Below are positions 40,414 through 49,265 of a DNA stretch of 56,487 bases, piece by piece. The position numbers and the translations under genes are program-made. Below the pieces are notes generated by a model. It ran no database searches. It was not told where the DNA came from and worked only from the letters and a program-made list of their open reading frames with translations. Source of the DNA: Pedobacter ginsenosidimutans (GTDB lineage Bacteria > Bacteroidota > Bacteroidia > Sphingobacteriales > Sphingobacteriaceae); the NCBI RefSeq assembly GCF_001442625.1, contig NZ_LMZQ01000019.1, forward strand, positions 1-56,487. Reading direction: 5' to 3'. How positions within the stretch are numbered: the stretch's first letter is position 1; each line of letters starts with the position of its first letter.

Positions 40414-41772
40414 CTATGGCTTAAACTGGAAATCTAATTTTGTTAAGCCAGCTTGAACATCTTTGTTTCTCATAAAAAGCTTCCAAAGTAGTCCTGATCT
40501 GTAGTTTTCGATCATCACCACCATTGGCCCCTGATCGATCCCCAAATATCTTTTTGGATACCAGTTGTCCTGCTCTGAAAAGGCATCATAAAAGCCATAT
40601 TTGCCCCAAACCTTATCGCCCAGGTTTTCGTAAAGGTTTCTGATTACCTTCATCGATTCTTTTGGTGTGTACGGGATAGATGATATAGCGGCCGTAGGAG
40701 AGATTACGCCAAAATCTTCCTGAGGGTTATGTGCTGCATAACCTTCTACCGAATAACTGGCTGTTAAACCCCAGTTATTTTCGCCGTAACCTTTAAATTT
40801 CTTAGGGTTGGCTACGCAGTAATCGTGTATGGCAAGGGTATGGTTTACATTGTTTTCCCAATAATCGGCATAACGGTCTTTCAATCCTTTCGGGTTTAAA
40901 CCCAAATAAGAGTAGTGTGCCCAAAATAATGGACCTACTGAATTTTTCTGACCTTGATAATCAAGTGTAAAAGGATGACCATAAAAGTTGAAATTAGTTT
41001 TAATCTGCCCGTTTCTTGCCCAGCCTTCATGATAAACCGCTGCAGGAACACCATGCGTAGGGGATGAGGCAGCCATAACGTACATAATCAAACATTCGTT
41101 GTAACCTTTAACGGGAAAGTTCATTTCCCAATTGTACTCTGGCGACCAATGCCAGTACAATACGTTTTGTCCATTGCGGAACCAATTAAAATCGATACCC
41201 TTCCAAAGTTCATCAGCTTTTTTTGCCAAAGCTTTTTCGGGATCAGTTCCATTTTTATAATACTCGGTGATGCAGATTAAGGCCTGTGCAACAAAAGAAG
41301 TCTCAACTAAATCACCCCCATTGTCTTTTTTTCCAAATGAGCGTACTTTTCCTGTTTCGCCATTTATCCAATGCGACCATGCACCATGAAAACGATCGGC
41401 TTTGGAAAGGAAATCCAGTATTTTGTTTAAACGGTCTAATCCTTCTTTTTTTGTTACATAACCTCTATCAATACCGCTTAAAATAGCCATTAAGCCGAAT
41501 CCAGTTGCGCCAGTTGCCACTGTATTCTTATCATTTTCCGGGTACACGTTATCCACATGAAAGCGTTCTCTACCAGCACCTGATGTGGGTTCAGCTCCAT
41601 CCCAAAAATATTGGAAAGTCTGTTTTTGGACCAGATCTAATAGTTCAATATCGGAAAGGTTTTTTTTGATCTTCAGATCGGGATTGTATGTTTGTTTTTC
41701 ACGCTGTGCACACGATGATAGCGTAAAAAGAGTAAATGATAATAAGAGGAAGTTTCGGAATATAAATTTCAT
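40414..41772 (-). CDS. GH144-type ('glucoamylase' fold) lipoprotein, probable beta-1,2-glucanase
   Basis: The 452-residue protein is a lipoprotein (FTLSSCAQ, Cys21) with a single (alpha/alpha)6 domain of the Pfam 'glycoamylase' family, now GH144. Conserved blocks include LDLVQKQTFQYFWDGAEPTSG, GATGFGLMAILSGIDRGY, KDNGGDLVETSFVAQALI, LYWHWSPEYNWEMNFPVKGYNE, NNWGLTASYSVEGYAAHNP and IDQGPMVVMIENYRS. Characterised GH144 enzymes from Chitinophaga and Parabacteroides cut beta-1,2-glucan, either internally or releasing sophorose. The 'glucoamylase' label in databases is misleading. It is the simpler of two adjacent paralogues. Confidence 0.88.
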   Translation of the reverse strand: MKFIFRNFLLLSFTLFTLSSCAQREKQTYNPDLKIKKNLSDIELLDLVQKQTFQYFWDGAEPTSGAGRERFHVDNVYPENDKNTVATGATGFGLMAILSGIDRGYVTKKEGLDRLNKILDFLSKADRFHGAWSHWINGETGKVRSFGKKDNGGDLVETSFVAQALICITEYYKNGTDPEKALAKKADELWKGIDFNWFRNGQNVLYWHWSPEYNWEMNFPVKGYNECLIMYVMAASSPTHGVPAAVYHEGWARNGQIKTNFNFYGHPFTLDYQGQKNSVGPLFWAHYSYLGLNPKGLKDRYADYWENNVNHTLAIHDYCVANPKKFKGYGENNWGLTASYSVEGYAAHNPQEDFGVISPTAAISSIPYTPKESMKVIRNLYENLGDKVWGKYGFYDAFSEQDNWYPKRYLGIDQGPMVVMIENYRSGLLWKLFMRNKDVQAGLTKLDFQFKP

Positions 41773-41787
41773 TGCTGATGTATAATG

Positions 41788-43452
41788 TTAAAGATTGGGG
41801 CTGCTAAAACCAAGATTTTTCATGCCTGTTTTAACTTCAGGGGCCGACATAAATAAGTTCCAGATTAATTTGGTTCTATAATTTTCGATCATTACTATTA
41901 TTGGTCCCTGATCTATCGCCAGAGTAGAAGAAGCAAACCATTGATCTTTTAGGGAGAAAGCATCGTAAAAACCATAATCTCCCCAGGTTTTGTTGCCCAG
42001 TTTATAATAAAAATATTTTAGCGCCTGCATTGATTCTGTTGGTGTATATGGAAAAGATGATAAGGCTGCGGTAGGGGCAATTACACCAACATCATTGTTC
42101 GGTGCACTTGCAGTATATCCGTTAGGGATATCACTTGCCGTTAAACCCCAGCAATTTTCGCCATAACCATAGTTCCCGAGTGGATTGGCTTTGCAATAAT
42201 TATAATTAATCTGCGTGTGCGCTTTAGTCTGTGTTTCGTAATTTGCGTAAGCATCACTTAAACCTGTTGGATTGATGCCCAAGAAAGAATAGTGCGAAAA
42301 AAATAATGGCCCACCATTGGCTGTGCCTAAAGGAAGTTGTACACCATAATAGGTGTTCCCATTTTTCATAGTGCCGTTTTGAGCCCATCCGATATCATAA
42401 ACAGTTTTAGGGATCGAATAAGTAGGAGAGGCTGAAGCCATCACATAAGTGATTAAGCACTCGTTCCAGCCTTTAATCGGCAGGTTCATGTCCCAATTAT
42501 AATTAGGGCTCCAATGCCAATAAAGTGTATTACTGTTATCTTTTCTGTACCAGCTCCATTCTACGCCGTTATAAATGGTATTAATATCAGCTCGTAATGC
42601 AGTTTCTGCTGCATCAGTTCCATTAAAATATTGACGGGCTGTGATTAGGCCTGCCATTAAAAATGAAGTCTCAACAAGGTCGCCACCATTATCTTTGTTA
42701 CTGAACGGAATTACTTTTCCGGTATTTCCATCCAGCCAATGTGGATAGGCGCCATGAAAGCGATCGGCAGTTTTTAAAAAGGATACCATCTTTTGGATCC
42801 TCGTCAACCCATCGGCCCTGCTGATGAAATTCCTGCTGATACCTGTAACCAAGGCCATGATCCCAAAACCCGATCCACCTGAAGTTACAGTATTACCAGA
42901 TGTATTTCTTTCCCTGGCTAGGCCACTGGTTGGATGTGCAAAATCCCAGAAATATTTAAAGGTCTGCTTTTGAACTAAAGTTAAAAGGTCATCGTCACTG
43001 ATGCGGGCAAATTTATCTGCATCATCTACAGCAGTGATCAGGTTTACAGCAACTGCCGATTGAAGTTTGCCACCGGTTTTTGATGATAAATTGTTATTAA
43101 TGTTTAAAATATATTTAGTAATGGGCTGCAATGCCGTAGCGGTAATTACAACCGTATTATCGTTGTTCTCTAATTTGGAAGTGAATGTGGCTGGATTTCC
43201 AGAGGCATCGGTAAGGGTAACATTACCACTTATAGAAGTGGAATTGATCGGTGATGAGAATGTTATTTTGATAATTGGACTATTGTTTAGGCCATAATAG
43301 GTAAAGCCACTGTAAGCGTCGTTTACCTTTAAATCGCTAAAAGCGAAAGATGTTGGTGTAACAGGTGGATCAACTGGTGCGGGTGTGTCGCTTTTTTTGC
43401 AGGCTGTTACAAAAAGAACAAGAATTAAAAAATATGGGAAGATTTTTGTCAT
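41788..43452 (-). CDS. GH144-type lipoprotein with N-terminal Ig-like domain
   Basis: The 554-residue lipoprotein (FVTACKKS, Cys18) has an N-terminal Ig-like domain at about 30-140 of the SbsA/Big_5 kind (PIIKITFSSPINSTSISGNVTL, NNDNTVVITATALQPITKYILNI). The GH144 domain follows from about 150 (LLTLVQKQTFKYFWDFAHPTSG, KDNGGDLVETSFLMAGLI, YWHWSPNYNWDMNLPIKGWNE, NCWGLTAS, IDQGPIIVMIENYRT). The catalytic domain is clearly homologous to that of the neighbour. The extra domain may hold the enzyme away from the outer membrane surface, so this one could be the surface endo-acting enzyme and the other the periplasmic or exo-acting one. A terminator-like hairpin lies just before its ATG. Confidence 0.9.
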   Translation of the reverse strand: MTKIFPYFLILVLFVTACKKSDTPAPVDPPVTPTSFAFSDLKVNDAYSGFTYYGLNNSPIIKITFSSPINSTSISGNVTLTDASGNPATFTSKLENNDNTVVITATALQPITKYILNINNNLSSKTGGKLQSAVAVNLITAVDDADKFARISDDDLLTLVQKQTFKYFWDFAHPTSGLARERNTSGNTVTSGGSGFGIMALVTGISRNFISRADGLTRIQKMVSFLKTADRFHGAYPHWLDGNTGKVIPFSNKDNGGDLVETSFLMAGLITARQYFNGTDAAETALRADINTIYNGVEWSWYRKDNSNTLYWHWSPNYNWDMNLPIKGWNECLITYVMASASPTYSIPKTVYDIGWAQNGTMKNGNTYYGVQLPLGTANGGPLFFSHYSFLGINPTGLSDAYANYETQTKAHTQINYNYCKANPLGNYGYGENCWGLTASDIPNGYTASAPNNDVGVIAPTAALSSFPYTPTESMQALKYFYYKLGNKTWGDYGFYDAFSLKDQWFASSTLAIDQGPIIVMIENYRTKLIWNLFMSAPEVKTGMKNLGFSSPNL

Positions 43453-43465
43453 TACACATGGTTAA

Positions 43466-43493
43466 AAAGGGCTGCCATTACTGACAACCCTTT
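43466..43493 (-). terminator. Terminator-like hairpin between the LamG and GH144 genes
   Basis: In the minus-strand RNA, AAAGGGUUGUC pairs with GGCAGCCCUUU (G-U wobbles allowed) and UUUAACC follows. It lies 14 bases before the ATG of the GH144 gene, so the SusC-SusD-LamG message probably ends here in part. Confidence 0.6.
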
Positions 43494-43528
43494 ATTATTA
43501 ATTGCCTTTCTCAAGCGTTGGAAAAGGA

Positions 43529-44353
43529 TTATTTTCCTCTACCTTCTAAAATAGAAAGTGCGCTTACTTCTGCATCTGTTAAGGCTTTATCAAAAAGTCT
43601 AACTTCATCAATCTGTCCGGTTAAAAAGCTGGCCCAATCCTGTTTGGTTGTTCCAGTCGTTTGACTTGGGGTAGTTTGGAATTGAACGGTACCAAAAACA
43701 AATTTTCCTGTATTGGTAAACGCAAGAGGGCCCGTAGCGGTAGAAGCGATCGCTGCTACTCTAGAACCATTGATATAAACTTTAACAGTAGAAGTTGTTT
43801 GATCGTAAGAAACTGTTAAGTTTACCCATTTGCCAAATAGATTTTGAACACCATTTACCTGATATTCTTTATCTGACCCACCTTGATTTAGGTGTATTCT
43901 TAATTTACCATCAGTTGCTGTACTTCCATTTTCGATAAAGATTTCAATATTACCCCAAAATTGAGTGGTATTGGCTAAGGTAAATAATCCGATAATGCCG
44001 GTGCTTGGCGCTGGGCTATTAAACCATTCACTTACGGTAAAACTTTTTAAAGCAGCAACCTTATTTGACGGTGTTGCTAGTACGTAACTATTTAAGGCAC
44101 CTTGTAACGATTGTTTTTTTATACCTGTTCCAAATGTTGTACCCGTATTTACACCGGTAGTGTTAGAAGCACTGTCAATCAAGCCGCCATCAAATGCAAA
44201 ATAGGAAACAAGATTACTTGGTGCAATTTGTTTTGCGCTGGTATAGCCACCGATATTTAATGCTGGTGCATAACTCGATGGATCAAATTTTTTCTGGCAA
44301 GAGGATAACCCTAAAGTTACAGCTGCCATCAATAAAAAATATTTTGTTTTCAT
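43529..44353 (-). CDS. LamG/concanavalin-like surface lipoprotein
   Basis: The 274-residue lipoprotein (LGLSSCQKK, Cys19) has a LamG-type concanavalin fold at about 50-270. Landmarks are LVSYFAFDGGLIDSASNTTG near the start, FTVSEWFNSPAP, WVNLTVSYDQTTSTVKVYING, and the closing GQIDEVRLFDKALTDAEVSAL typical of the family. It lies directly after susD, the usual place for a surface glycan-binding protein. It probably binds the glucan at the cell surface, and no catalytic residues of a known GH family are evident. Confidence 0.88.
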   Translation of the reverse strand: MKTKYFLLMAAVTLGLSSCQKKFDPSSYAPALNIGGYTSAKQIAPSNLVSYFAFDGGLIDSASNTTGVNTGTTFGTGIKKQSLQGALNSYVLATPSNKVAALKSFTVSEWFNSPAPSTGIIGLFTLANTTQFWGNIEIFIENGSTATDGKLRIHLNQGGSDKEYQVNGVQNLFGKWVNLTVSYDQTTSTVKVYINGSRVAAIASTATGPLAFTNTGKFVFGTVQFQTTPSQTTGTTKQDWASFLTGQIDEVRLFDKALTDAEVSALSILEGRGK

Positions 44354-44376
44354 TTCTTTTCTATAAAAGTTAGCAA

Positions 44377-45861
44377 TTAATAACCAGGATTTTGTGTGAT
44401 TGTTCCTGCACTTTTTTCAATCTCCTGCGAAGGGATTGGCCAAACTTCGTTTTTACCAGCTTTCCATCCTTTAGGGCCAAAAACGGTTGTAGCACGTCCT
44501 TGACGGATCACATCAAAATAACGGTCAGATTCCATAGCCAATTCAACAAATCTTTCTTTCCAGATGGCTTGACGTAACGCATCTTTATCTGATGTGGTTA
44601 CATCCGGCACAACGCCTGCAGCACCACCTCTGGCACGAGCTCGTACCCTGTTTAAAGAGGTCTTAGCAAGCGTAGGGTTTCCCTGTTCGTTTGCAGCCTC
44701 AGCATTCATTAATAAGACCTCTGCAAAACGCATTACTCTTACGTTTTGATCAGCTCCCTGATTAAAACCGGTAATAATTTTATTAAATGGTACATAAGCT
44801 TTTTGATTATACATTGGATTATCAGCAGTATTAGAAATAGCATCACCTTCTGGAGTAGTTTCACCTCTGTAAAGGATAGTTGCATCACGACGTACATCGC
44901 CAGCTTCGTAAGCCGATTCTAATGCTGCAGTTGGTACATTAAAGCCCCAACCTGTATCAGGAGTATTTCCTCTAGCACCCTGTACCTGGCTATATTGTGA
45001 GTTAGATGCGTCTTTGTTGTTCAACAAAAGTTCACATTGGATCTCGAAAACAGATTCAATATTGTTCTCGTGATTTAAACGAAAACCTTGTTCGAAATTA
45101 GGGTATAAATCATATCCTAAAGTCATAACGGTATTGGTAAGTGACAATACTTGATCCCATTTTTTAAGATACATTGCCACTTTAGCATGAAGTGCTAACG
45201 CTGCACCTTTAGTTGCCCTGCCTAAATCGGCAGCAGGATAGGATTGAGGTAATGCTGCTGCAGCTTCATCTAAATCTTTTTCAATCGCTGCATATACCTG
45301 TGCTTTAGGCGTTCTTGGAATGTTAAATTCAGATGGATCTTTAGGCACATTTAAGCGTAAAGGAATGTCTCCAAATGCACGTACCAATCTGAAATAAGAA
45401 TAGGCGCGAACAAATTTTGCTTCTGCCAAGTAACGTGCCTTAAGGCTGGCATCCATACTTATCCCCGGAACGTTATCCAATACCTGGTTGCACAAATTAA
45501 TATTCTGATACTGGCCTTCCCAAAAACCATTTAATTGAATGGTAGTAGAAGAAGCTGTAAACTGATCATATTCATTCATATAACTCGAATCGTTCGGGCT
45601 ACTGCCTTTTTCGGCTTCATCGCTCCCTATACTTTCGATTGCAAGAGCAGGAAAAGCAGTGTTTGCCCAATTTCTTAAGTTACCATAAATAGAATTTACT
45701 GCAGCAGTTGCATCATCAGCGGTTTTCCAGAAGGTTACTGCTGGTTGTTTTGCTTGTGGATCTACATCTAAAAAACTTTTTTTACATGCAGACATTACTA
45801 AAAGAGAGGAGCAAATGGTCAGCATCCCGATCTTTTGTATATAAGTATTTTTGTAATTCAT
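44377..45861 (-). CDS. SusD/RagB family outer-membrane lipoprotein
   Basis: The 494-residue lipoprotein (VMSACKKSFLDVDPQ, Cys26) has the SusD helical TPR scaffold: WEGQYQNINLCNQVLDNVP, AEAKFVRAYSYFRLVRAFGDIPLRL, RATKGAALALHAKVAMYLKKW, then the C-terminal LNRVRARARGGAAG and WKERFVELAMESDRYFDVIRQG. SusD forms the lid of the SusC transporter and binds the glycan. The gene follows susC by 11 bases. Its end, IPSQEIEKSAGTITQNPGY, is the family's usual terminus. Confidence 0.96.
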   Translation of the reverse strand: MNYKNTYIQKIGMLTICSSLLVMSACKKSFLDVDPQAKQPAVTFWKTADDATAAVNSIYGNLRNWANTAFPALAIESIGSDEAEKGSSPNDSSYMNEYDQFTASSTTIQLNGFWEGQYQNINLCNQVLDNVPGISMDASLKARYLAEAKFVRAYSYFRLVRAFGDIPLRLNVPKDPSEFNIPRTPKAQVYAAIEKDLDEAAAALPQSYPAADLGRATKGAALALHAKVAMYLKKWDQVLSLTNTVMTLGYDLYPNFEQGFRLNHENNIESVFEIQCELLLNNKDASNSQYSQVQGARGNTPDTGWGFNVPTAALESAYEAGDVRRDATILYRGETTPEGDAISNTADNPMYNQKAYVPFNKIITGFNQGADQNVRVMRFAEVLLMNAEAANEQGNPTLAKTSLNRVRARARGGAAGVVPDVTTSDKDALRQAIWKERFVELAMESDRYFDVIRQGRATTVFGPKGWKAGKNEVWPIPSQEIEKSAGTITQNPGY

Positions 45862-45872
45862 TTTCGTTGTGA

Positions 45873-48800
45873 TTAAAAAGTAACTTGAACACCAAATCTG
45901 TATGTGGCCTGAAGTGGATAAACATTTGCATCTATACCTGCGTTGGTAGGAGTGCCACCTACTTCAGGAGTAAAACCTTTGTAACCAAATAGTGTTACAG
46001 GATTCTGCGCATCAAGGAAAAAACGGAGTCTTTGCATTTTCCATTTGTTCACTAATAAAGAAGGAAGCGCATAACCCAACTGTACATTTCTTAAGCGGAT
46101 ATAAGAGCCATCCTCAACATAAAATGAATTAGGTGCAGAGTTGGCCGTTGTTCCTAAATTTACAGAAGGATAAGTAGTTGAAGTACCTTCACCGTGCCAT
46201 CTGTTATCATAAAAATCTTTAGTGAAGTTTTCGTTACCAAAACGAGATGCAATATTGGCATTATAGACATCAACGCCAGCTAAACCTTGAATATCAACAG
46301 TAAGATCGAAGTTTTTATAAGCTAAATTTGCGCTTAAACCATATGAATAAGTTGGATTTGGATTGCCTAAAACAATGCGGTCATTACCATTAATAATACC
46401 GTTGCCATCTGTATCAACATATTTAAAGTCGCCTGGCTTAGCACCTTTTTGTGCAGAAGCGGCAATTTCGGCAGGATTTTGGAAGATACCAGCAACCTCA
46501 TAACCATAAAACTCTCCTATTGCGCCACCTTGAATGGTACGTGTAGCAAGACCTCCGTTTGAAAGACCTGCACCACCTGCATAAATTGGGTTGTTACCCG
46601 TTACAACTGATAAAACTTTGTTTTTGTTATAGCCAAGATTACCGCTTATTGAGTAAGCAAGACCAGATTCATTTGTATCTCTCCACGTTGCTGAAAATTC
46701 AAAACCACGGTTTTGGAAATCTGCCTGGTTACCTATTTGGTTACCCGAACTGGTACCTATTGAAGTTAAAACAGGGATTTCGAAAATTGCCTGCTCGGTT
46801 CTCTTATTGTAAAAGCCAGCTTCAATGTTTAACCTGTTTTTTAAGAATGCAGCTTCAAAGCCAATATCTGTTCCGGTAGTACGCTCCCAATTTAAGAACG
46901 AAGGAACCAATGTACTCACGTTTTTACCAGTATAAGCTATACCATTTAAAATAGCTACATATCCGCCATTTTGTGTAACTGTTAAGGTTGTTGGGTTTAT
47001 CGGCACACCTGCATTACCCACCTTACCCCATGAGGCTTTTAACTTTAAGTTGTTAAATACCGTTTGGTCCTTCATAAAATCTTCTTGAGAAATTACCCAT
47101 CCAGCACCTACTGACGGGAAATAACCCCAAAGATCGCCTCCACCAAAAAACTGTGAGGCAGCATCAGCACGAAGCGTTGCATTTAACAGGTAGCGGTCTT
47201 TAAAAGAGTAATTAACCCTGCCAAAATACGAAGCATAAGTTGTTAGTGCACCACCATCTGTAACTGAGCGCTTATCCGCACTACCTAACGTTAAATACAA
47301 ATCGCCATCACTTGAGTATGGCACATCAAATGCCGTTGCATTTAAGAAATAAGATTTTCTTCTTTGCGCAGTTTGACCAGCTAAAACAGTTAAATTGTGT
47401 GCTCCAAATGTATTTTTATAAGTTAATGTATTTTCAATGATCCAGTTTCTGGTTTCCTCACGCCTAACATCCAATTGGCTTTGCGTGCTTTGTTGGCCTT
47501 GGGTAGCTTTATAAACTGGAATATATGCCCTTACTTCATTTTGACCAAAATCTCCGCCTAAGCTTGTTTTAAATGTGAAATTTTTTGCAATGGTTAATTC
47601 TGCATATACATTTCCATTAAGTCTATAATTTAAAGATTTTTGGTTAAAGAAATCGATTGTTGCCTGTGGATTAAAATTATTCCCGCCACCTAAACTAAAA
47701 TCGTTGGCATCACCATAAGTCCCATCTGCGTAATAAACTGGAACAACTGGCCCCGCCGCATATAATTGACGGAATATGCTTGATGGAATATCGTTTGATT
47801 TGATAGCCGTACCGGAAACAGTATAGCCTATTTTTAAAGGTGCTAATATTTGGAAATCGTTAGATAATTTCGCTGTATAACGCTGATAGTTTTGTTTTTT
47901 TACAATTCCATCTTCATTGGTATAACCCAAAGAGAAATTATATGTCGATTTATCACCTCCACCATTTACAGATAATTGATGATTGGTTTGTAACGCATTT
48001 CTAAATACCTGATTATACCAATTGGTACCTACGCCATAGCTTTCTGGATTAGCAAATAGTTTTGCAGCGCCACTCGATGCTGATAATTCATTTATCAGTG
48101 TAGCATATTCGGTTGCATTGGCCATTTCTATTTGATTGGTTACAACTTTATACCCTACAGATCCATTATAAGTAATAGCTGCTTGACCCTTGGTGCCTCT
48201 TTTAGTAGTGATCAATACCACCCCGTTTGCTGCACGAATACCATAAATAGATTGTGATGATGCATCTTTCAGAATGCTTAAATTTTCAATATCAGCAGGA
48301 TTTAAGAAACTGATATCATCATACCATACACCATCAACTACGTATAGAACGCCAGTATTACCATAAATTGTTCCAGTACCACGAATAGTGATTTGTGGCG
48401 ACGAACCTGGTGCGCCATTATTGGTAATGGTTACACCTGCAACCTTGCCCTGTAAAGCACTAATTGCATTTACTGATGCCTGTTTTGAAATATCTTCTCC
48501 TTTTACAGTTCCAACTGATCCTGTAACATCAATTTTTCTCTGCGTACCGTAACCCACAACTACAACCTGCTCTAATTGTTGTGTTGATGAAGCCATTGAT
48601 ACATTAATGGTTGTTTGATTATTTACAGCTTGCTCAAATGCTGTATAGCCTACAAAGTTAAATACCAGTGTGGCATTGGCCGGCGCGCTAAGGGAGTAGT
48701 TGCCGTTCACATCTGTTTGCGTACCAGTTTGTGTGCCTTTAATTAAAATAGATACGCCTGGTAGGGGTGTCTTATCACCTCCATCAATTACCTTACCTTT

Positions 48801-48887
48801 TACAGTAATGTTTTGCGCTAATGCTACGTTAATTGTTAGCAAACAAAATGCAGCGAGAACAGAAATTCTTGTAAAGATTCTTTTCAT
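45873..48887 (-). CDS. SusC/RagA TonB-linked outer-membrane transporter
   Basis: The 1004-residue protein has a signal peptide (cleavage after NVALAQ), a carboxypeptidase-regulatory-like domain (about 27-105; VKGKVIDGGDKTPLPGVSI), the TonB box EQVVVVGYGTQ, a plug with the SusC signature KDASSQSIYGIRAANGVVLITTK, and a 22-strand barrel ending in RFGVQVTF. There is no STN domain. It should import oligosaccharides through the outer membrane with SusD. The regulator gene lies upstream on the same strand, with a 378-base spacer that probably holds the regulated promoter. Confidence 0.97.
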   Translation of the reverse strand: MKRIFTRISVLAAFCLLTINVALAQNITVKGKVIDGGDKTPLPGVSILIKGTQTGTQTDVNGNYSLSAPANATLVFNFVGYTAFEQAVNNQTTINVSMASSTQQLEQVVVVGYGTQRKIDVTGSVGTVKGEDISKQASVNAISALQGKVAGVTITNNGAPGSSPQITIRGTGTIYGNTGVLYVVDGVWYDDISFLNPADIENLSILKDASSQSIYGIRAANGVVLITTKRGTKGQAAITYNGSVGYKVVTNQIEMANATEYATLINELSASSGAAKLFANPESYGVGTNWYNQVFRNALQTNHQLSVNGGGDKSTYNFSLGYTNEDGIVKKQNYQRYTAKLSNDFQILAPLKIGYTVSGTAIKSNDIPSSIFRQLYAAGPVVPVYYADGTYGDANDFSLGGGNNFNPQATIDFFNQKSLNYRLNGNVYAELTIAKNFTFKTSLGGDFGQNEVRAYIPVYKATQGQQSTQSQLDVRREETRNWIIENTLTYKNTFGAHNLTVLAGQTAQRRKSYFLNATAFDVPYSSDGDLYLTLGSADKRSVTDGGALTTYASYFGRVNYSFKDRYLLNATLRADAASQFFGGGDLWGYFPSVGAGWVISQEDFMKDQTVFNNLKLKASWGKVGNAGVPINPTTLTVTQNGGYVAILNGIAYTGKNVSTLVPSFLNWERTTGTDIGFEAAFLKNRLNIEAGFYNKRTEQAIFEIPVLTSIGTSSGNQIGNQADFQNRGFEFSATWRDTNESGLAYSISGNLGYNKNKVLSVVTGNNPIYAGGAGLSNGGLATRTIQGGAIGEFYGYEVAGIFQNPAEIAASAQKGAKPGDFKYVDTDGNGIINGNDRIVLGNPNPTYSYGLSANLAYKNFDLTVDIQGLAGVDVYNANIASRFGNENFTKDFYDNRWHGEGTSTTYPSVNLGTTANSAPNSFYVEDGSYIRLRNVQLGYALPSLLVNKWKMQRLRFFLDAQNPVTLFGYKGFTPEVGGTPTNAGIDANVYPLQATYRFGVQVTF

Positions 48888-49265
48888 GCTTTATTATAAA
48901 TTTAGTTTAATTGTTAGTTAAATGTGAGGTTGTTTTTGCTGATGCGCAAGTGTTTTTACCTCTACATTAATACATCATCTTGCCTTGTGGGGTATCTCAC
49001 CCCAGTAAACCAAATGCAATTTTAGCCCAAAAACGCAGTTTTCTGGATTTTAACATCATATTAACATATGCACAAGTGTACAAAGCACACTAAGTGTTTT
49101 GTGGGGATCAGAAAGCGGTTGTGAGAGGTAATGATGTAGTGCCTGATTTGAGTTTGAATAGAAAAGAGTCTTAAAATCCGGTTTTTACGCAATCGTTCCC
49201 GAAACTATTTGTCTCTGGTTTTTTATTGCAGTAAGTTAAAATATTTTGAAAAGGAAGGTTTAATT
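48888..49265 (-). promoter_or_regulatory. Regulatory spacer upstream of susC
   Basis: The 378-base spacer is free of genes. The inverted repeat TGGGGTatctcACCCCA at 48988-49004 stands out; its six-base arms are perfect and it lies about 100 bases before the susC ATG, where an activator site would fit. The stretch caagtgtacaaagcacactaagtg at 49072-49095 contains a second, weaker inverted pair (gtgt/acac words). I found no TAnnTTTG box. Confidence 0.45.

Noticed and set aside
40414..43452. Glucoamylase (starch) function for the two (alpha/alpha)6 proteins
   Set aside because: The sequence blocks match the GH144 group and not GH15, and no starch-type partners (GH13, GH97) are present.
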